Assembly: GCF_014205175.1 (NCBI RefSeq)
Contig: NZ_JACHNA010000001.1
Span: forward strand, 1,798,001 to 1,862,000
DNA length: 64,000 bases
Direction: 5' to 3'
Origin: Micrococcus cohnii
GTDB lineage: Bacteria; Actinomycetota; Actinomycetes; Actinomycetales; Micrococcaceae
The translations under genes were made by a program, and so were the position numbers. This document shows positions 17,439 to 24,888 of the stretch, piece by piece; position 1 is the first letter of the stretch; each line of letters starts with the position of its first letter. The notes under the pieces are model-generated. The model was not told where the DNA came from and did no database searches. It saw nothing but the letters and a program-made list of their open reading frames with translations.

Positions 17439-17573
17439 ATGGGCCTCAAGGACCTGTTCACTGGCCGCACCAAGGACGACACCTGCTGCGGCACCCAGAT
17501 TGTGCCCGATGACGACACCACACAGGACACCCGAGAGGAGACGCCGCAGACTCCTGACCCCGAGCAGGACTGA
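17439..17573 (+). CDS. 44-residue Cys-Cys protein of the permease operon
   Basis: This is a small acidic protein that starts MGLKDLFTGRTKDDTCCGTQ and ends in an Asp/Glu/Thr-rich tail. It has an adjacent Cys16-Cys17 pair and no other Cys. AAGGAG stands 7 bases before the ATG, an ideal ribosome site. It is the last gene of the arsR-permease operon and stops 3 bases before the convergent second arsR. The Cys pair suggests metalloid or metal binding, perhaps delivery to the permease. I know of no assigned function. Confidence 0.75.
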   Translation: MGLKDLFTGRTKDDTCCGTQIVPDDDTTQDTREETPQTPDPEQD

Positions 17574-17576
17574 CGC

Positions 17577-17930
17577 TCAGCCGACCCGGATCACCTCGCG
17601 CAGCAGCGCGAACGCCTCGGGCACCACCGCATAGTGGGCCCAGCGTCCGCGCTGCTCACGCGTGACGAGGCCGGCCTCGACGAGCTTCTTCATGTGGTGA
17701 CTGACCGTCGGCTGGCTGATCCCGAGCGTGGCGCCGAGGTCGCACGCGCACACGGTGGCGCAGTCCTGCGCGGCGACCTGCGAGAGCAGCCGCAGCCGCG
17801 TCGGGTCTGAGAGCGCCTTGAAGCCGAATGCGGCGGACTCCGCCTCGGCGGCGGTGAGCTCGCGCGCGGTCAACGAACAACAGGACGCGTCGGTCGCGGG
17901 CACCGGCGATGGTGTGGCGAGAGAACTCAT
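17577..17930 (-). CDS. arsR: ArsR-family arsenic-responsive repressor (second)
   Basis: This is a 117-residue winged-helix repressor. The core AFGFKALSDPTRLRLLSQVA and the reading helix GISQPTVSHHMKKLVEAGLV are typical. Cys57, Cys61 and Cys63 (CATVCACDL) mark the alpha-3 site used for arsenite or antimonite sensing, and an extra Cys17-Cys18 pair lies in the N-terminal tail. The ATG at 17930 is supported by TAGGCT 7 bases upstream; the upstream ATG at 17963 is not. It is divergent from acr3 and presumably represses it. Confidence 0.92.
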   Translation of the reverse strand: MSSLATPSPVPATDASCCSLTARELTAAEAESAAFGFKALSDPTRLRLLSQVAAQDCATVCACDLGATLGISQPTVSHHMKKLVEAGLVTREQRGRWAHYAVVPEAFALLREVIRVG

Positions 17931-18018
17931 GCGGCCCAGCCTAGCCAACACATTGACGCCCATCTATACGTCGCCATAGGCTCCCTGCAGCACCCCTCCC
18001 CTCGTCAGGACGACCCTC
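17931..18018. promoter_or_regulatory. Divergent arsR/acr3 promoter region
   Basis: On the minus strand TAGGCT (complement of 17938-17943) is the arsR -10. On the plus strand TTGACG (17953-17958) and CATAGG (17975-17980), 16 bases apart, form a possible acr3 promoter that overlaps the arsR upstream region. A short GACG...CGTC symmetry around 17955-17972 could be the operator. The dyad is weak. Confidence 0.45.
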
Positions 18019-19149
18019 ATGCCTCACCGCTCCTCCGCGTCCACGGCCTCTGCCACATCGACGCCCGCGCCCTCCCCGGACCCCGTCATGCGTCAGATGT
18101 CCTTCCTGGACCGCTGGCTGCCCGCCTGGATCGTCGCCGCCATGCTGCTGGGCCTCGGGCTCGGCCGCGTCGTCCCCGGCCTCGACGAGACCCTCGAGGC
18201 CGTGACGATCGGCGACGTCTCGCTGCCCATCGCAATCGGCCTGCTCGTGATGATGTACCCCGTCCTCGCGAAGGTCCGCTACGACGAGACCCGCCGCATC
18301 ACCGCCGATCGGCGCCTCATGGCCACCTCGATCGTCCTGAACTGGCTCATCGGCCCGGCCCTGATGTTCATCCTGGCCTGGGCCTTCCTGCCCGACCTGC
18401 CCGAATACCGCACGGGCCTGATCATCGTCGGCCTCGCCCGCTGCATCGCGATGGTGCTGGTCTGGAACGACCTGGCCTGCGGCGACCGCGAAGCCGCCGC
18501 CGTGCTCGTCGCCGTCAACTCGGTGTTCCAGGTGCTCGCCTTCGGCGTGCTCGGCTGGTTCTACCTGCAGGTGCTGCCCGGCTGGCTCGGCCTGCCCACC
18601 ACGGACGCGTCCTTCTCCTTCTGGGCGATCGTCGGCTCGGTGCTCGTGTTCCTCGGCATCCCCCTGCTCGCCGGCTTCCTCACCCGCGTGCTCGGCGAGC
18701 GCGCCAAGGGCCGCACCTGGTACGAGGAGACGTTCCTGCCGAAGCTCGGCCCGTGGGCGCTCTACGGCCTGCTGTTCACGATCGTGCTGCTGTTCGCCTT
18801 GCAGGGCGAGGCCATCACCACCAACCCGTTGGACGTCGCCCGCATCGCCGTGCCGCTGCTGGCCTACTTCGTACTCATGTTCTTCGGCTCGCTGCTGGCT
18901 TCCCGTGCCGCCGGCATGGGCTACGCGCAGGCCACGACGGTCGCCTTCACCGCCGCCGGCAACAACTTCGAGCTGGCCATCGCGGTGGCGATCGGCACCT
19001 ACGGCGTGCAGTCCGGTCAGGCACTGGCCGGCGTCGTCGGGCCGCTGATCGAGGTTCCCGTGCTCGTGGCGCTCGTCTACGCCTCGCTGGCGCTGCGCCG
19101 CCGCCTGTTCCCCGCCGAGACCACCGAGAACACGCCGTCCGCCGCCTGA
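18019..19149 (+). CDS. acr3: ACR3-family arsenite efflux transporter
   Basis: This is a 376-residue arsenite exporter with ten predicted membrane segments. Diagnostic blocks are the catalytic-Cys region GLARCIAMVLVWNDLACGD (Cys142, Cys154) and the late segment TAAGNNFELAIAVAIGTYG. The first 25 residues are a Ser/Thr/Pro/Ala tail before the membrane domain, so the true start could be Met24 or Met27. It acts in the plasma membrane using the proton gradient. It heads an operon with arsC 57 bases downstream and faces its probable repressor. Confidence 0.95.
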   Translation: MPHRSSASTASATSTPAPSPDPVMRQMSFLDRWLPAWIVAAMLLGLGLGRVVPGLDETLEAVTIGDVSLPIAIGLLVMMYPVLAKVRYDETRRITADRRLMATSIVLNWLIGPALMFILAWAFLPDLPEYRTGLIIVGLARCIAMVLVWNDLACGDREAAAVLVAVNSVFQVLAFGVLGWFYLQVLPGWLGLPTTDASFSFWAIVGSVLVFLGIPLLAGFLTRVLGERAKGRTWYEETFLPKLGPWALYGLLFTIVLLFALQGEAITTNPLDVARIAVPLLAYFVLMFFGSLLASRAAGMGYAQATTVAFTAAGNNFELAIAVAIGTYGVQSGQALAGVVGPLIEVPVLVALVYASLALRRRLFPAETTENTPSAA

Positions 19150-19206
19150 ACCGCGGCCGACGCACCTGAGCCGCACTCCCTTCCGCCCGCACCAGAAAGG
19201 CACCCC

Positions 19207-19641
19207 ATGACCGCCAGCCCGAGCCCCGCACGCCCGTCCGTGCTGTTCGTCTGCAAGAAGAACGGCGGCAAGTCCCAGATGGCCGCCGCCCTGGCACGAC
19301 TGCACGCCGGCGACGCCGTCGAGGTGCACTCCGCCGGCACGCACCCCGGGGAGGCGATCAACGCGCTCTCGGCCGACACCGTGGCCGAGCTCGGCGCGGA
19401 CATGTCCGCCGGCACGCCGAAGCCCGTCGACCCGGAGCTGCTGGCCCGAGTGGACCGGGTCGTGGTGCTCGGCACCGAGGCGAACGTCGACCCGGTCGAC
19501 GGCATGGCCGGCACGATCGAGACATGGGTCACCGATGAGCCGAGCGAGCGCGGCATCGAAGGAGCCGAGCGCATGCGCCTGGTGCGCGACGACATCGACG
19601 CCCGCGTGCGCACCCTGCTCACCGAACTGATCGACGGCTGA
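19207..19641 (+). CDS. arsC: Arsenate reductase, low-molecular-weight phosphatase fold
   Basis: This is a 144-residue ArsC of the protein-tyrosine-phosphatase fold. The P-loop is [18 protein letters not shown] with nucleophile Cys16. The position of the usual P-loop Arg is Lys22 (C-x5-K-S). The general-acid loop is TDEPSE (Asp110). There is no second or third Cys, so internal disulfide relay is excluded; a mycothiol/mycoredoxin-dependent mechanism, as in other actinobacteria, is inferred. AAAGG lies 7 bases before the ATG. It converts arsenate to arsenite for export by Acr3. Confidence 0.88.
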   Translation: MTASPSPARPSVLFVCKKNGGKSQMAAALARLHAGDAVEVHSAGTHPGEAINALSADTVAELGADMSAGTPKPVDPELLARVDRVVVLGTEANVDPVDGMAGTIETWVTDEPSERGIEGAERMRLVRDDIDARVRTLLTELIDG

Positions 19642-19650
19642 GCGGCGGGA

Positions 19651-19737
19651 GCCTCACACCGCGCGTCCCGTGCGCGCTGGCCTCACACCGCGCGTCCGGT
19701 GCGCGCTGGCCTCACACCGCGCGTCCGGTGCGCGCGA
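19651..19737. repeat. Three tandem 29-bp repeats
   Basis: Three head-to-tail copies begin at 19651, 19680 and 19709, each GCCTCACACCGCGCGTCC followed by SGTGCGCGCT-like sequence. Copies 2 and 3 differ only at the last bases; copy 1 has CCC for CCG. Copy 3 includes the stop codon and last residues of the minus-strand gene at 19712. Each copy holds an internal GC-rich symmetry, so they may act as a terminator array. Confidence 0.85.
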
Positions 19738-20266
19738 GCAACCGCGTCTGGCGGTCGGCGTCGGCCGGCACGTCGACGGCGGGGCCGAAGATGCCCGGGG
19801 CGTACGCCTGGTCGCCGAACGCGTCCAGCGAGGCTTCGATCCGGTCCAGCTCCGCGTCGGTGAACTCCACGACCAGGCCCTGCGAGCGGGCCAGGTCCCA
19901 GCGGTGCACGAGCAGGTCGAACCCGTGGAAGCGCAGCAGCGCCTCGCCCACGGTCTCCTCCCCGAGCGCCGTGCGCATCGTCTGCTGAATGAACGACTCA
20001 TCGCTCGAGAGCGCGTCCACGGCGGCCTCGTGCTTGATCCACTGCACGCGGCGGTCATCGGAGCGGGAGCCGTCGAACACCGGCACCTCGCGTCCGTTTC
20101 GGGCCACGAAGTCGCGCTGGCTCGTCACCACGTGGTCGAGCAGGGTGGCCGCGTCCCACCCCTCGCACGGAGTCGGCGCGTGCCAGTCGCCCACCTGGCC
20201 GACCGTCTGCGTGAAGGGGGCGGCGATGTCATGCCAGCGGGCCTGGATGGTGGTCTCAGCGTTCAT
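19712..20266 (-). CDS. DinB-like / mycothiol-dependent maleylpyruvate isomerase-type protein
   Basis: This is a 184-residue four-helix-bundle protein of the TIGR03086/MDMPI_N type. The pattern WHAPTPCEGWDAATLLDHVV with the later HGFDLLVHRWDLARSQG matches family positions that bind a divalent metal through His residues. Members are common in mycothiol-producing actinobacteria and many have no known substrate. The ATG at 20266 is used, with GAGAAT 6 bases upstream as a weak leaderless -10. The gene's 3' end lies inside a 29-bp tandem repeat. Confidence 0.78.
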   Translation of the reverse strand: MNAETTIQARWHDIAAPFTQTVGQVGDWHAPTPCEGWDAATLLDHVVTSQRDFVARNGREVPVFDGSRSDDRRVQWIKHEAAVDALSSDESFIQQTMRTALGEETVGEALLRFHGFDLLVHRWDLARSQGLVVEFTDAELDRIEASLDAFGDQAYAPGIFGPAVDVPADADRQTRLLARTGRAV

Positions 20267-20380
20267 GCCTCGATTCTCCCCGGTGCGACGACGCGACGCC
20301 ACTGCACCGCCCACGGCCACGGTGCCGCAGACCGGGCGACCCGATGAACGCCCCCGGACCGAGACCACGACGCACGAGGC

Positions 20381-21898
20381 TCAGTGCCCGCCGAGCGTCC
20401 CGGCCAGGCGCGCGCGCAGCCGACGGCTCGCCTGGTTCATGCCGACGATGTCCACCTCGATGCCCTTCTCGGCGTACTTGGCGATCACGGCGTCCAGCGT
20501 CGCGACGGTTGAGGCGTCCCACAGGTGTGCGTCGTGGAAGGCGATCTCCACCCGATCCGGGTCCTCGGCATAGCGGAACTGCGTGTACAGGTCGTTCGAG
20601 GAGGCGAAGAACAGTTCGCCGGAGACCGTGTACACGGCCCTCTCGCCGTGCTCGTCCACGCGGATCTCCCGACGCAGCTGCGCCAGGTGCGCCACACGTC
20701 GGGCGAACGCGACCATCGCGACGAGCACGCCGACGGCCACGCCGAGCGCGAGGTTGTGGGTCGCCACCGTGACGACGACGGTCGCGAGCATCACGACGGT
20801 CTCGGGCACGGGCATGCGCATCAGGGTCGAGGGGCGGATCGAGTGCCAATCGAAGGTCGCCCAGGACACGAAGATCATGACCGCCACCAGCGCGGCCATC
20901 GGGATCATCGCGACCAGGTCCCCGAGCAGCAGAAGCAGGGCGAGCAGGAACACGCCCGCCAGGAACGTGGACAGGCGGGTGCGGGCGCCGGAGGCCTTCA
21001 CGTTGATCATGGTCTGGCCGATCATCGCGCAGCCGCCCATGCCGCCGAACAGCGCGGAGAGGACGTTGCCGACGCCCTGGGCGCCGGACTCGCGCGTCTT
21101 GTCCGAGCCGGTGTCCGTGATGTCGTCGACGAGCTTGGCCGTCATGAGCGACTCAATCAGCCCGACGAACGCCATCGTCAGAGCGACCGGCGCGATCGTC
21201 TGGAACGTCTCGAGAGTGAACGGCACGTCCGGGATCAGCAGGTGCGGCAGGGCGTCGGGCAGCTCCCCCTTCGAGCCGACATCGGGCACCGAGACGCCGA
21301 GGGCGAGGACGAGGACGGTGAGCACGACGATCGCCACCAGCGGCGCCGGGACGACGGCGGTGAATCGCGGCAGGCCGAACACGATGAGCAGGCCGAGCAG
21401 CGTGAGCGGGTAGACGGCCCACGGCACGCCGAGCAGCTCGGGGATCTGGGAGGTGAAGATCAAGATCGCCAGGGCGTTGACGAAGCCGACCATCACCGAG
21501 CGCGGGATGAACCGCATGAGCCTCGCGACGCCGAGCACGGCCAACAGGATCTGGAACACGCCGGCCAGGATCACCGCCGCGAGCATGTACTGCAGGCCGT
21601 GAGAGGCCACGAGCGGGGCGAGCACGAGGGCCGTTGCGCCGGTGGCCGCGGAGATCATGGCGGGGCGGCCGCCGAGGATCGCGGTGGTCACGGCCATGAC
21701 GAACGACGCATAGAGGCCGACCTGCGGGTCGACCCCCGCGATGATCGAGAACGCGATGGCCTCGGGGATCAGGGCGAGAGCGACGACGAGGCCGCCGAGC
21801 ACCTCGGTCTTGAGCCAACCGGGCCGGCGAACGGTCAGGGCCAGTGACTGACGCTGCTCCGGCGTGGGGGCGTCGGCCACGGGGGCGCGAGTGGACAT
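20381..21898 (-). CDS. SulP-family anion transporter with STAS domain
   Basis: This is a 505-residue SLC26/SulP protein. The membrane part (about 30-400) has the SulP start [21 protein letters not shown] and blocks [17 protein letters not shown] and [21 protein letters not shown] short STAS domain (about 410-500, [20 protein letters not shown] and [15 protein letters not shown]) follows. It should carry sulfate, bicarbonate or another anion; the ion is not deducible. AAGGAG is 4 bases before the ATG. It is divergent from a MerR-family gene with a 226-bp gap. Confidence 0.93.
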   Translation of the reverse strand: MSTRAPVADAPTPEQRQSLALTVRRPGWLKTEVLGGLVVALALIPEAIAFSIIAGVDPQVGLYASFVMAVTTAILGGRPAMISAATGATALVLAPLVASHGLQYMLAAVILAGVFQILLAVLGVARLMRFIPRSVMVGFVNALAILIFTSQIPELLGVPWAVYPLTLLGLLIVFGLPRFTAVVPAPLVAIVVLTVLVLALGVSVPDVGSKGELPDALPHLLIPDVPFTLETFQTIAPVALTMAFVGLIESLMTAKLVDDITDTGSDKTRESGAQGVGNVLSALFGGMGGCAMIGQTMINVKASGARTRLSTFLAGVFLLALLLLLGDLVAMIPMAALVAVMIFVSWATFDWHSIRPSTLMRMPVPETVVMLATVVVTVATHNLALGVAVGVLVAMVAFARRVAHLAQLRREIRVDEHGERAVYTVSGELFFASSNDLYTQFRYAEDPDRVEIAFHDAHLWDASTVATLDAVIAKYAEKGIEVDIVGMNQASRRLRARLAGTLGGH

Positions 21899-21959
21899 GG
21901 GGCTCCTTCGGGTTCGCGGGGCGGGGCGGGAGGCGATGCCGTAAACTTCACATCACGTC

Positions 21960-21977
21960 AAGGTCTAACCCAACCTT
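21960..21977. promoter_or_regulatory. Possible MerR-type dyad
   Basis: AAGGT-N8-ACCTT is an 18-bp dyad in the gap between sulP and merR, in the most AT-rich part of that gap. MerR proteins bind dyads of about this length in the promoter spacer. The arms are only 5 bp and no -35/-10 pair with 19-base spacing could be fixed, so this is tentative. Confidence 0.3.
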
Positions 21978-22124
21978 AACAATGCGTCAGGGTTGCCGGG
22001 AGGCGTCGCGCGAGAATGAGACCCAGGCCACCAAGGGCCCGACATGGCGGACGACCGGTGCGGACGCGCCTGAGGGCTGGCCGGCACCACACGGTCACCT
22101 GCGAGCACGAGACGAGGAGCGAGC

Positions 22125-22493
22125 ATGCACATCGGAGAGGTGGCCGAGCGGTCCGGGCTGTCGTCGAGGACCCTGCGCCACTACGAGCAGATCGGCCTGC
22201 TGGTGCCGTCCGAGCGCACAGACGGCGGCTTCCGCGTCTACTCGGACGAGGACATGCGCCGGCTCATGACCATCCGCCGCATGAAGGCGCTGTCCTACTC
22301 AACCGCCGAGATGGGCCGACTGCTCGAGCTGCTCGACATCGCCGAGGGCGACGGCCCCGAGGCGGAGCGGCGGCAGGCGCGCGCCGAGTTGGACGCGATG
22401 CAGGCCGACGCGCAGGCCCGGCGCGCCAAGCTCGCGCGCGACCTCGAGCGCGCCGATGAGTTCCTCGGGATCCTCGCCGAGCGCCTCGCCTGA
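22125..22493 (+). CDS. MerR-family regulator
   Basis: This is a 122-residue MerR-type regulator. The N-terminal winged helix is MHIGEVAERSGLSSRTLRHY with EQIGLLVPSERTDGGFRVYS. A coiled coil follows (about 75-120, RRQARAELDAMQADAQARRA) with no C-terminal effector domain and no Cys, so it is unlikely to sense metal. GAGGAG precedes the ATG. Position suggests control of itself and of the divergent SulP gene; this is inferred. Confidence 0.9.
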   Translation: MHIGEVAERSGLSSRTLRHYEQIGLLVPSERTDGGFRVYSDEDMRRLMTIRRMKALSYSTAEMGRLLELLDIAEGDGPEAERRQARAELDAMQADAQARRAKLARDLERADEFLGILAERLA

Positions 22494-22609
22494 GGCGGGC
22501 GCGCCGTCGGGCGCGGGCCCGCGCCACCGGGTCGAGGCCGCCGCTCCACCACGCCGCCGCACCGCCCGGGCGTTCCTCGCGACGACACCGCTCGGATAAC
22601 CTCCAGCCC

Positions 22610-23407
22610 ATGCCTGCACTCGAACTGGACCACGGCACGCTCAGCTATGAGGTCTTCGGCGCGGCCGAGAACCCCGGCCTCTTCCTGATCCACGGCCTGC
22701 ACGGCGACTCCGAGTCCGTGCGACCGATCGCCGAACGCCTCGCCAAGCGCTTCCACGTCATCGCCCCGGACATGCTCGGCCACGGCGAGTCCGAACGCCT
22801 CGAGGAGTTCACCCTCGACGACCAGGCGCAGGCCCTGACCCAGCTGATGTTCGAGTACGGCTACCGGGACACGAACATCGTCGGCTACTCGATGGGCTCG
22901 TACATCGCCGCGCGCGCCGCCGCCCTCGCGCCCGAGCAGCTCGAGCGGCTCGTGCTCGTCGCCCCGAAACCCGCCGGGACGACCTCGTCGACGGCCACCG
23001 CCGCCGAGAACGCGGGCCTGGACCCGCAGACCGCCTCCGCCGACGACGTCATGGCCGCCCTGCAGCAGGCGATCTGGTCGGAGTCGACGGACGAGGACCG
23101 CCGCCGCGAGATCATGTCGACCGTCAACGAGGCCGAGAACCTGAGCAAGGACGAGCGCGAAAGGATCGAGGAGTCCGTCCAGGGTTTCGACCTGCGCGAG
23201 TACCTGCCGTCGATCACCGCCCGCACCCTCGTGCTCTCGGGCGCCGACGACGGCCTGAACCCGCCGAAGGTCGGCCGCGAGGTCGCCGAGCTGATCCCGC
23301 ACGCCGAGTTCCGCGTCTACGAGCGCTCCGGCCACATGCTCCCCTACGAGGAGACCGACCGGTTCGTCGACGACGTCACGGAGTTCATCACGGCCGGCCG
23401 CCGCTGA
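22610..23407 (+). CDS. Alpha/beta-hydrolase
   Basis: This is a 265-residue alpha/beta-hydrolase. The oxyanion region LFLIHGLHGDSES is followed by nucleophile Ser94 in VGYSMGSYIA, the acid Asp in LVLSGADDGLNP and the His in RSGHMLPYEE, a complete triad. The substrate is unknown; lipase, esterase and C-C hydrolase relatives share this layout. TAACCT at 22597-22602 stands 7 bases before the ATG, which points to a leaderless mRNA. It is monocistronic. Confidence 0.88.
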   Translation: MPALELDHGTLSYEVFGAAENPGLFLIHGLHGDSESVRPIAERLAKRFHVIAPDMLGHGESERLEEFTLDDQAQALTQLMFEYGYRDTNIVGYSMGSYIAARAAALAPEQLERLVLVAPKPAGTTSSTATAAENAGLDPQTASADDVMAALQQAIWSESTDEDRRREIMSTVNEAENLSKDERERIEESVQGFDLREYLPSITARTLVLSGADDGLNPPKVGREVAELIPHAEFRVYERSGHMLPYEETDRFVDDVTEFITAGRR

Positions 23408-23558
23408 CGGCGCCGGCTCGCAGGGAACTCCCGGGAGGGCGTCACCCGCGCTCTCCCCGCGGTTCACGGGGCCGTCAGCCGGGGCACCCACACTCGAGGG
23501 CACGCCCTGCGCCCGTGCGCGTCCGCGCGGGCGCACGCCCGCCCCAGAGAGGAACCCC

Positions 23559-24479
23559 ATGCAGATCTCCCGCCGCACGTTCGCCGCCGGGTCAGCCGCC
23601 GCCCTGGCCGGCGCTGCCGCCCCGCACGCCTCCGCCCGCGCGGTCGGTCGCCCCGCCGATATCGCCGCCTCTCAAGCCGCCTGGCGACGCCGCCCGACGT
23701 CGCGCGTGACGCTCGGCTCCGCCCTGCCGCAGGCGCACGCCCACAACGACTACGAGCATCCGCGCCCGTTGCTCGACGCCCTCGCGCACGGCTTCACGTC
23801 CGTCGAGGCCGACGTGTGGCTCGTCGACGGCGACCTGCGCGTCGCTCACGACCCGTGGGAGCTCGACGGCGCCCCGACCCTGCGCGAGGCCTACCTCGAG
23901 CCGCTAGCACGCCTAGCCTCCCCAAACGGAAAGCAGATCCTGCCGGACCACTCCGGCCCGTTCCAGCTGCTGATCGACATCAAGTCCGACGGTGAGCAGA
24001 CCTGGCCGGTGATCGAGGCGCAGCTGGCCGAGCACGACCGCATCGTCACGCGCGTGCGCGACGGCAGGGTGCGCCGGCGCGCGGTACAGGCCGTGATCAG
24101 CGGCGACCGGCCGCGCGAGGCCATGCTCGCCGCACGCACCCGTCGCTCGTTCTTCGACGGCCGCCCGGAAGACCTGGCCTCCGCTCTGCCCGCCTCGTTC
24201 ATGCCGTTGGTCTCCGCGAACTGGACGGCGATGTTCACGTGGCACGGGCTGGGGCAGATGCCCGCGTTCCAGCGCCGCCGCCTCGACGACTACGTGGGCC
24301 AGGCGCACGCCGCCGGCTACCGGGTGCGCTTCTGGGCGACGAACGACCTGCCCGGCCGCATGCGCGAGAACCTCTGGACGACGCTCGCGGAGGCAGGGGT
24401 GGACCACATCAACACCGACGACCTCGCGGGGCTGCGGGCGTTCCTGACGGGCCGGGGTCGAGCTGTCACCGGGTCTTGA
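23559..24479 (+). CDS. Tat-exported PI-PLC/GDPD-like phosphodiesterase
   Basis: This is a 306-residue exported protein. The N-terminus MQISRRTFAAGSAAALAGAA is a twin-arginine signal with a likely cleavage after ASARA. The TIM-barrel part starts with AHNDYEHPRPLLDALAHGFT, SVEADVWLVDGDLRVAHDP and LLIDIKSDGEQTW, which carry the His, Glu-Asp and metal-binding residues of the glycerophosphodiesterase/phospholipase C superfamily (AIM6-like branch). It ends with FWATNDLPGRMRENLWTTLA and GVDHINTDDL. It probably cleaves a phosphodiester outside the membrane. The GAGAGGA ribosome site is good. Confidence 0.85.
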   Translation: MQISRRTFAAGSAAALAGAAAPHASARAVGRPADIAASQAAWRRRPTSRVTLGSALPQAHAHNDYEHPRPLLDALAHGFTSVEADVWLVDGDLRVAHDPWELDGAPTLREAYLEPLARLASPNGKQILPDHSGPFQLLIDIKSDGEQTWPVIEAQLAEHDRIVTRVRDGRVRRRAVQAVISGDRPREAMLAARTRRSFFDGRPEDLASALPASFMPLVSANWTAMFTWHGLGQMPAFQRRRLDDYVGQAHAAGYRVRFWATNDLPGRMRENLWTTLAEAGVDHINTDDLAGLRAFLTGRGRAVTGS

Positions 24480-24543
24480 CCGACGGGATGCACACCCACT
24501 AGCAACTGATGTCACAGACTCAATCGCACGCAGGGGGACACGC

Positions 24544-24885
24544 ATGGCCACGGTGGACATCGCTCCGGCCGAAACCACGACCGCTCTCAACGGCGCCGTG
24601 GACGCGGGCCAGCACATGGAGGAAGCGGCGACCGAGGCACAGGTGGGCAGCACCGCCCTGGAGGACGCGCTCGCCGGCGCACCGACGGCGTCCCAGGCGT
24701 TCTCCGAGTTCTGGTCTCGATTCGGCGAACTCCCCACCCGCGCCGCGAGCACCGTCCACCACCAGGCGTCGTGCGTGGGGAGGGCTGTGGCCACGTTCGT
24801 GACCATGGACGAGGCCATGTCCTCCTCCGCTCAGGGCGCCCTGCCCTCAGCGGCCGCGTCGAACCTGCAGGACCTGAAGGACTGA
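24544..24885 (+). CDS. Small helical protein upstream of DUF1023 gene
   Basis: This is a 113-residue Ala-rich protein predicted to be mostly helical, with no signal peptide or membrane segment. A mid-point FWSRFGELPTRA recalls the turn of WXG100/ESX-like helical hairpins but the WxG itself is absent. It is preceded by AGGGGGA. The next gene starts 4 bases downstream with AAGGA inside this gene's 3' end, so the two are co-translated. By analogy to DUF1023 loci it may be an ESX-like partner of the large protein. No function is known to me. Confidence 0.7.
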   Translation: MATVDIAPAETTTALNGAVDAGQHMEEAATEAQVGSTALEDALAGAPTASQAFSEFWSRFGELPTRAASTVHHQASCVGRAVATFVTMDEAMSSSAQGALPSAAASNLQDLKD

Positions 24886-24888
24886 CCC

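Noticed and set aside
16256-17512. 418-residue open frame across the arsR-permease operon
   Set aside because: It is out of frame with both recognised genes and His/Arg/Pro-rich; only its shadow passes over the small Cys-Cys gene.
17931-17963. Upstream ATG of the second arsR
   Set aside because: The later ATG is 7 bases after TAGGCT, and the extension would lie upstream of that -10.
19651-19737. Tandem repeats as a CRISPR array
   Set aside because: The 29-bp units are directly adjacent with no spacers and no cas genes are near.
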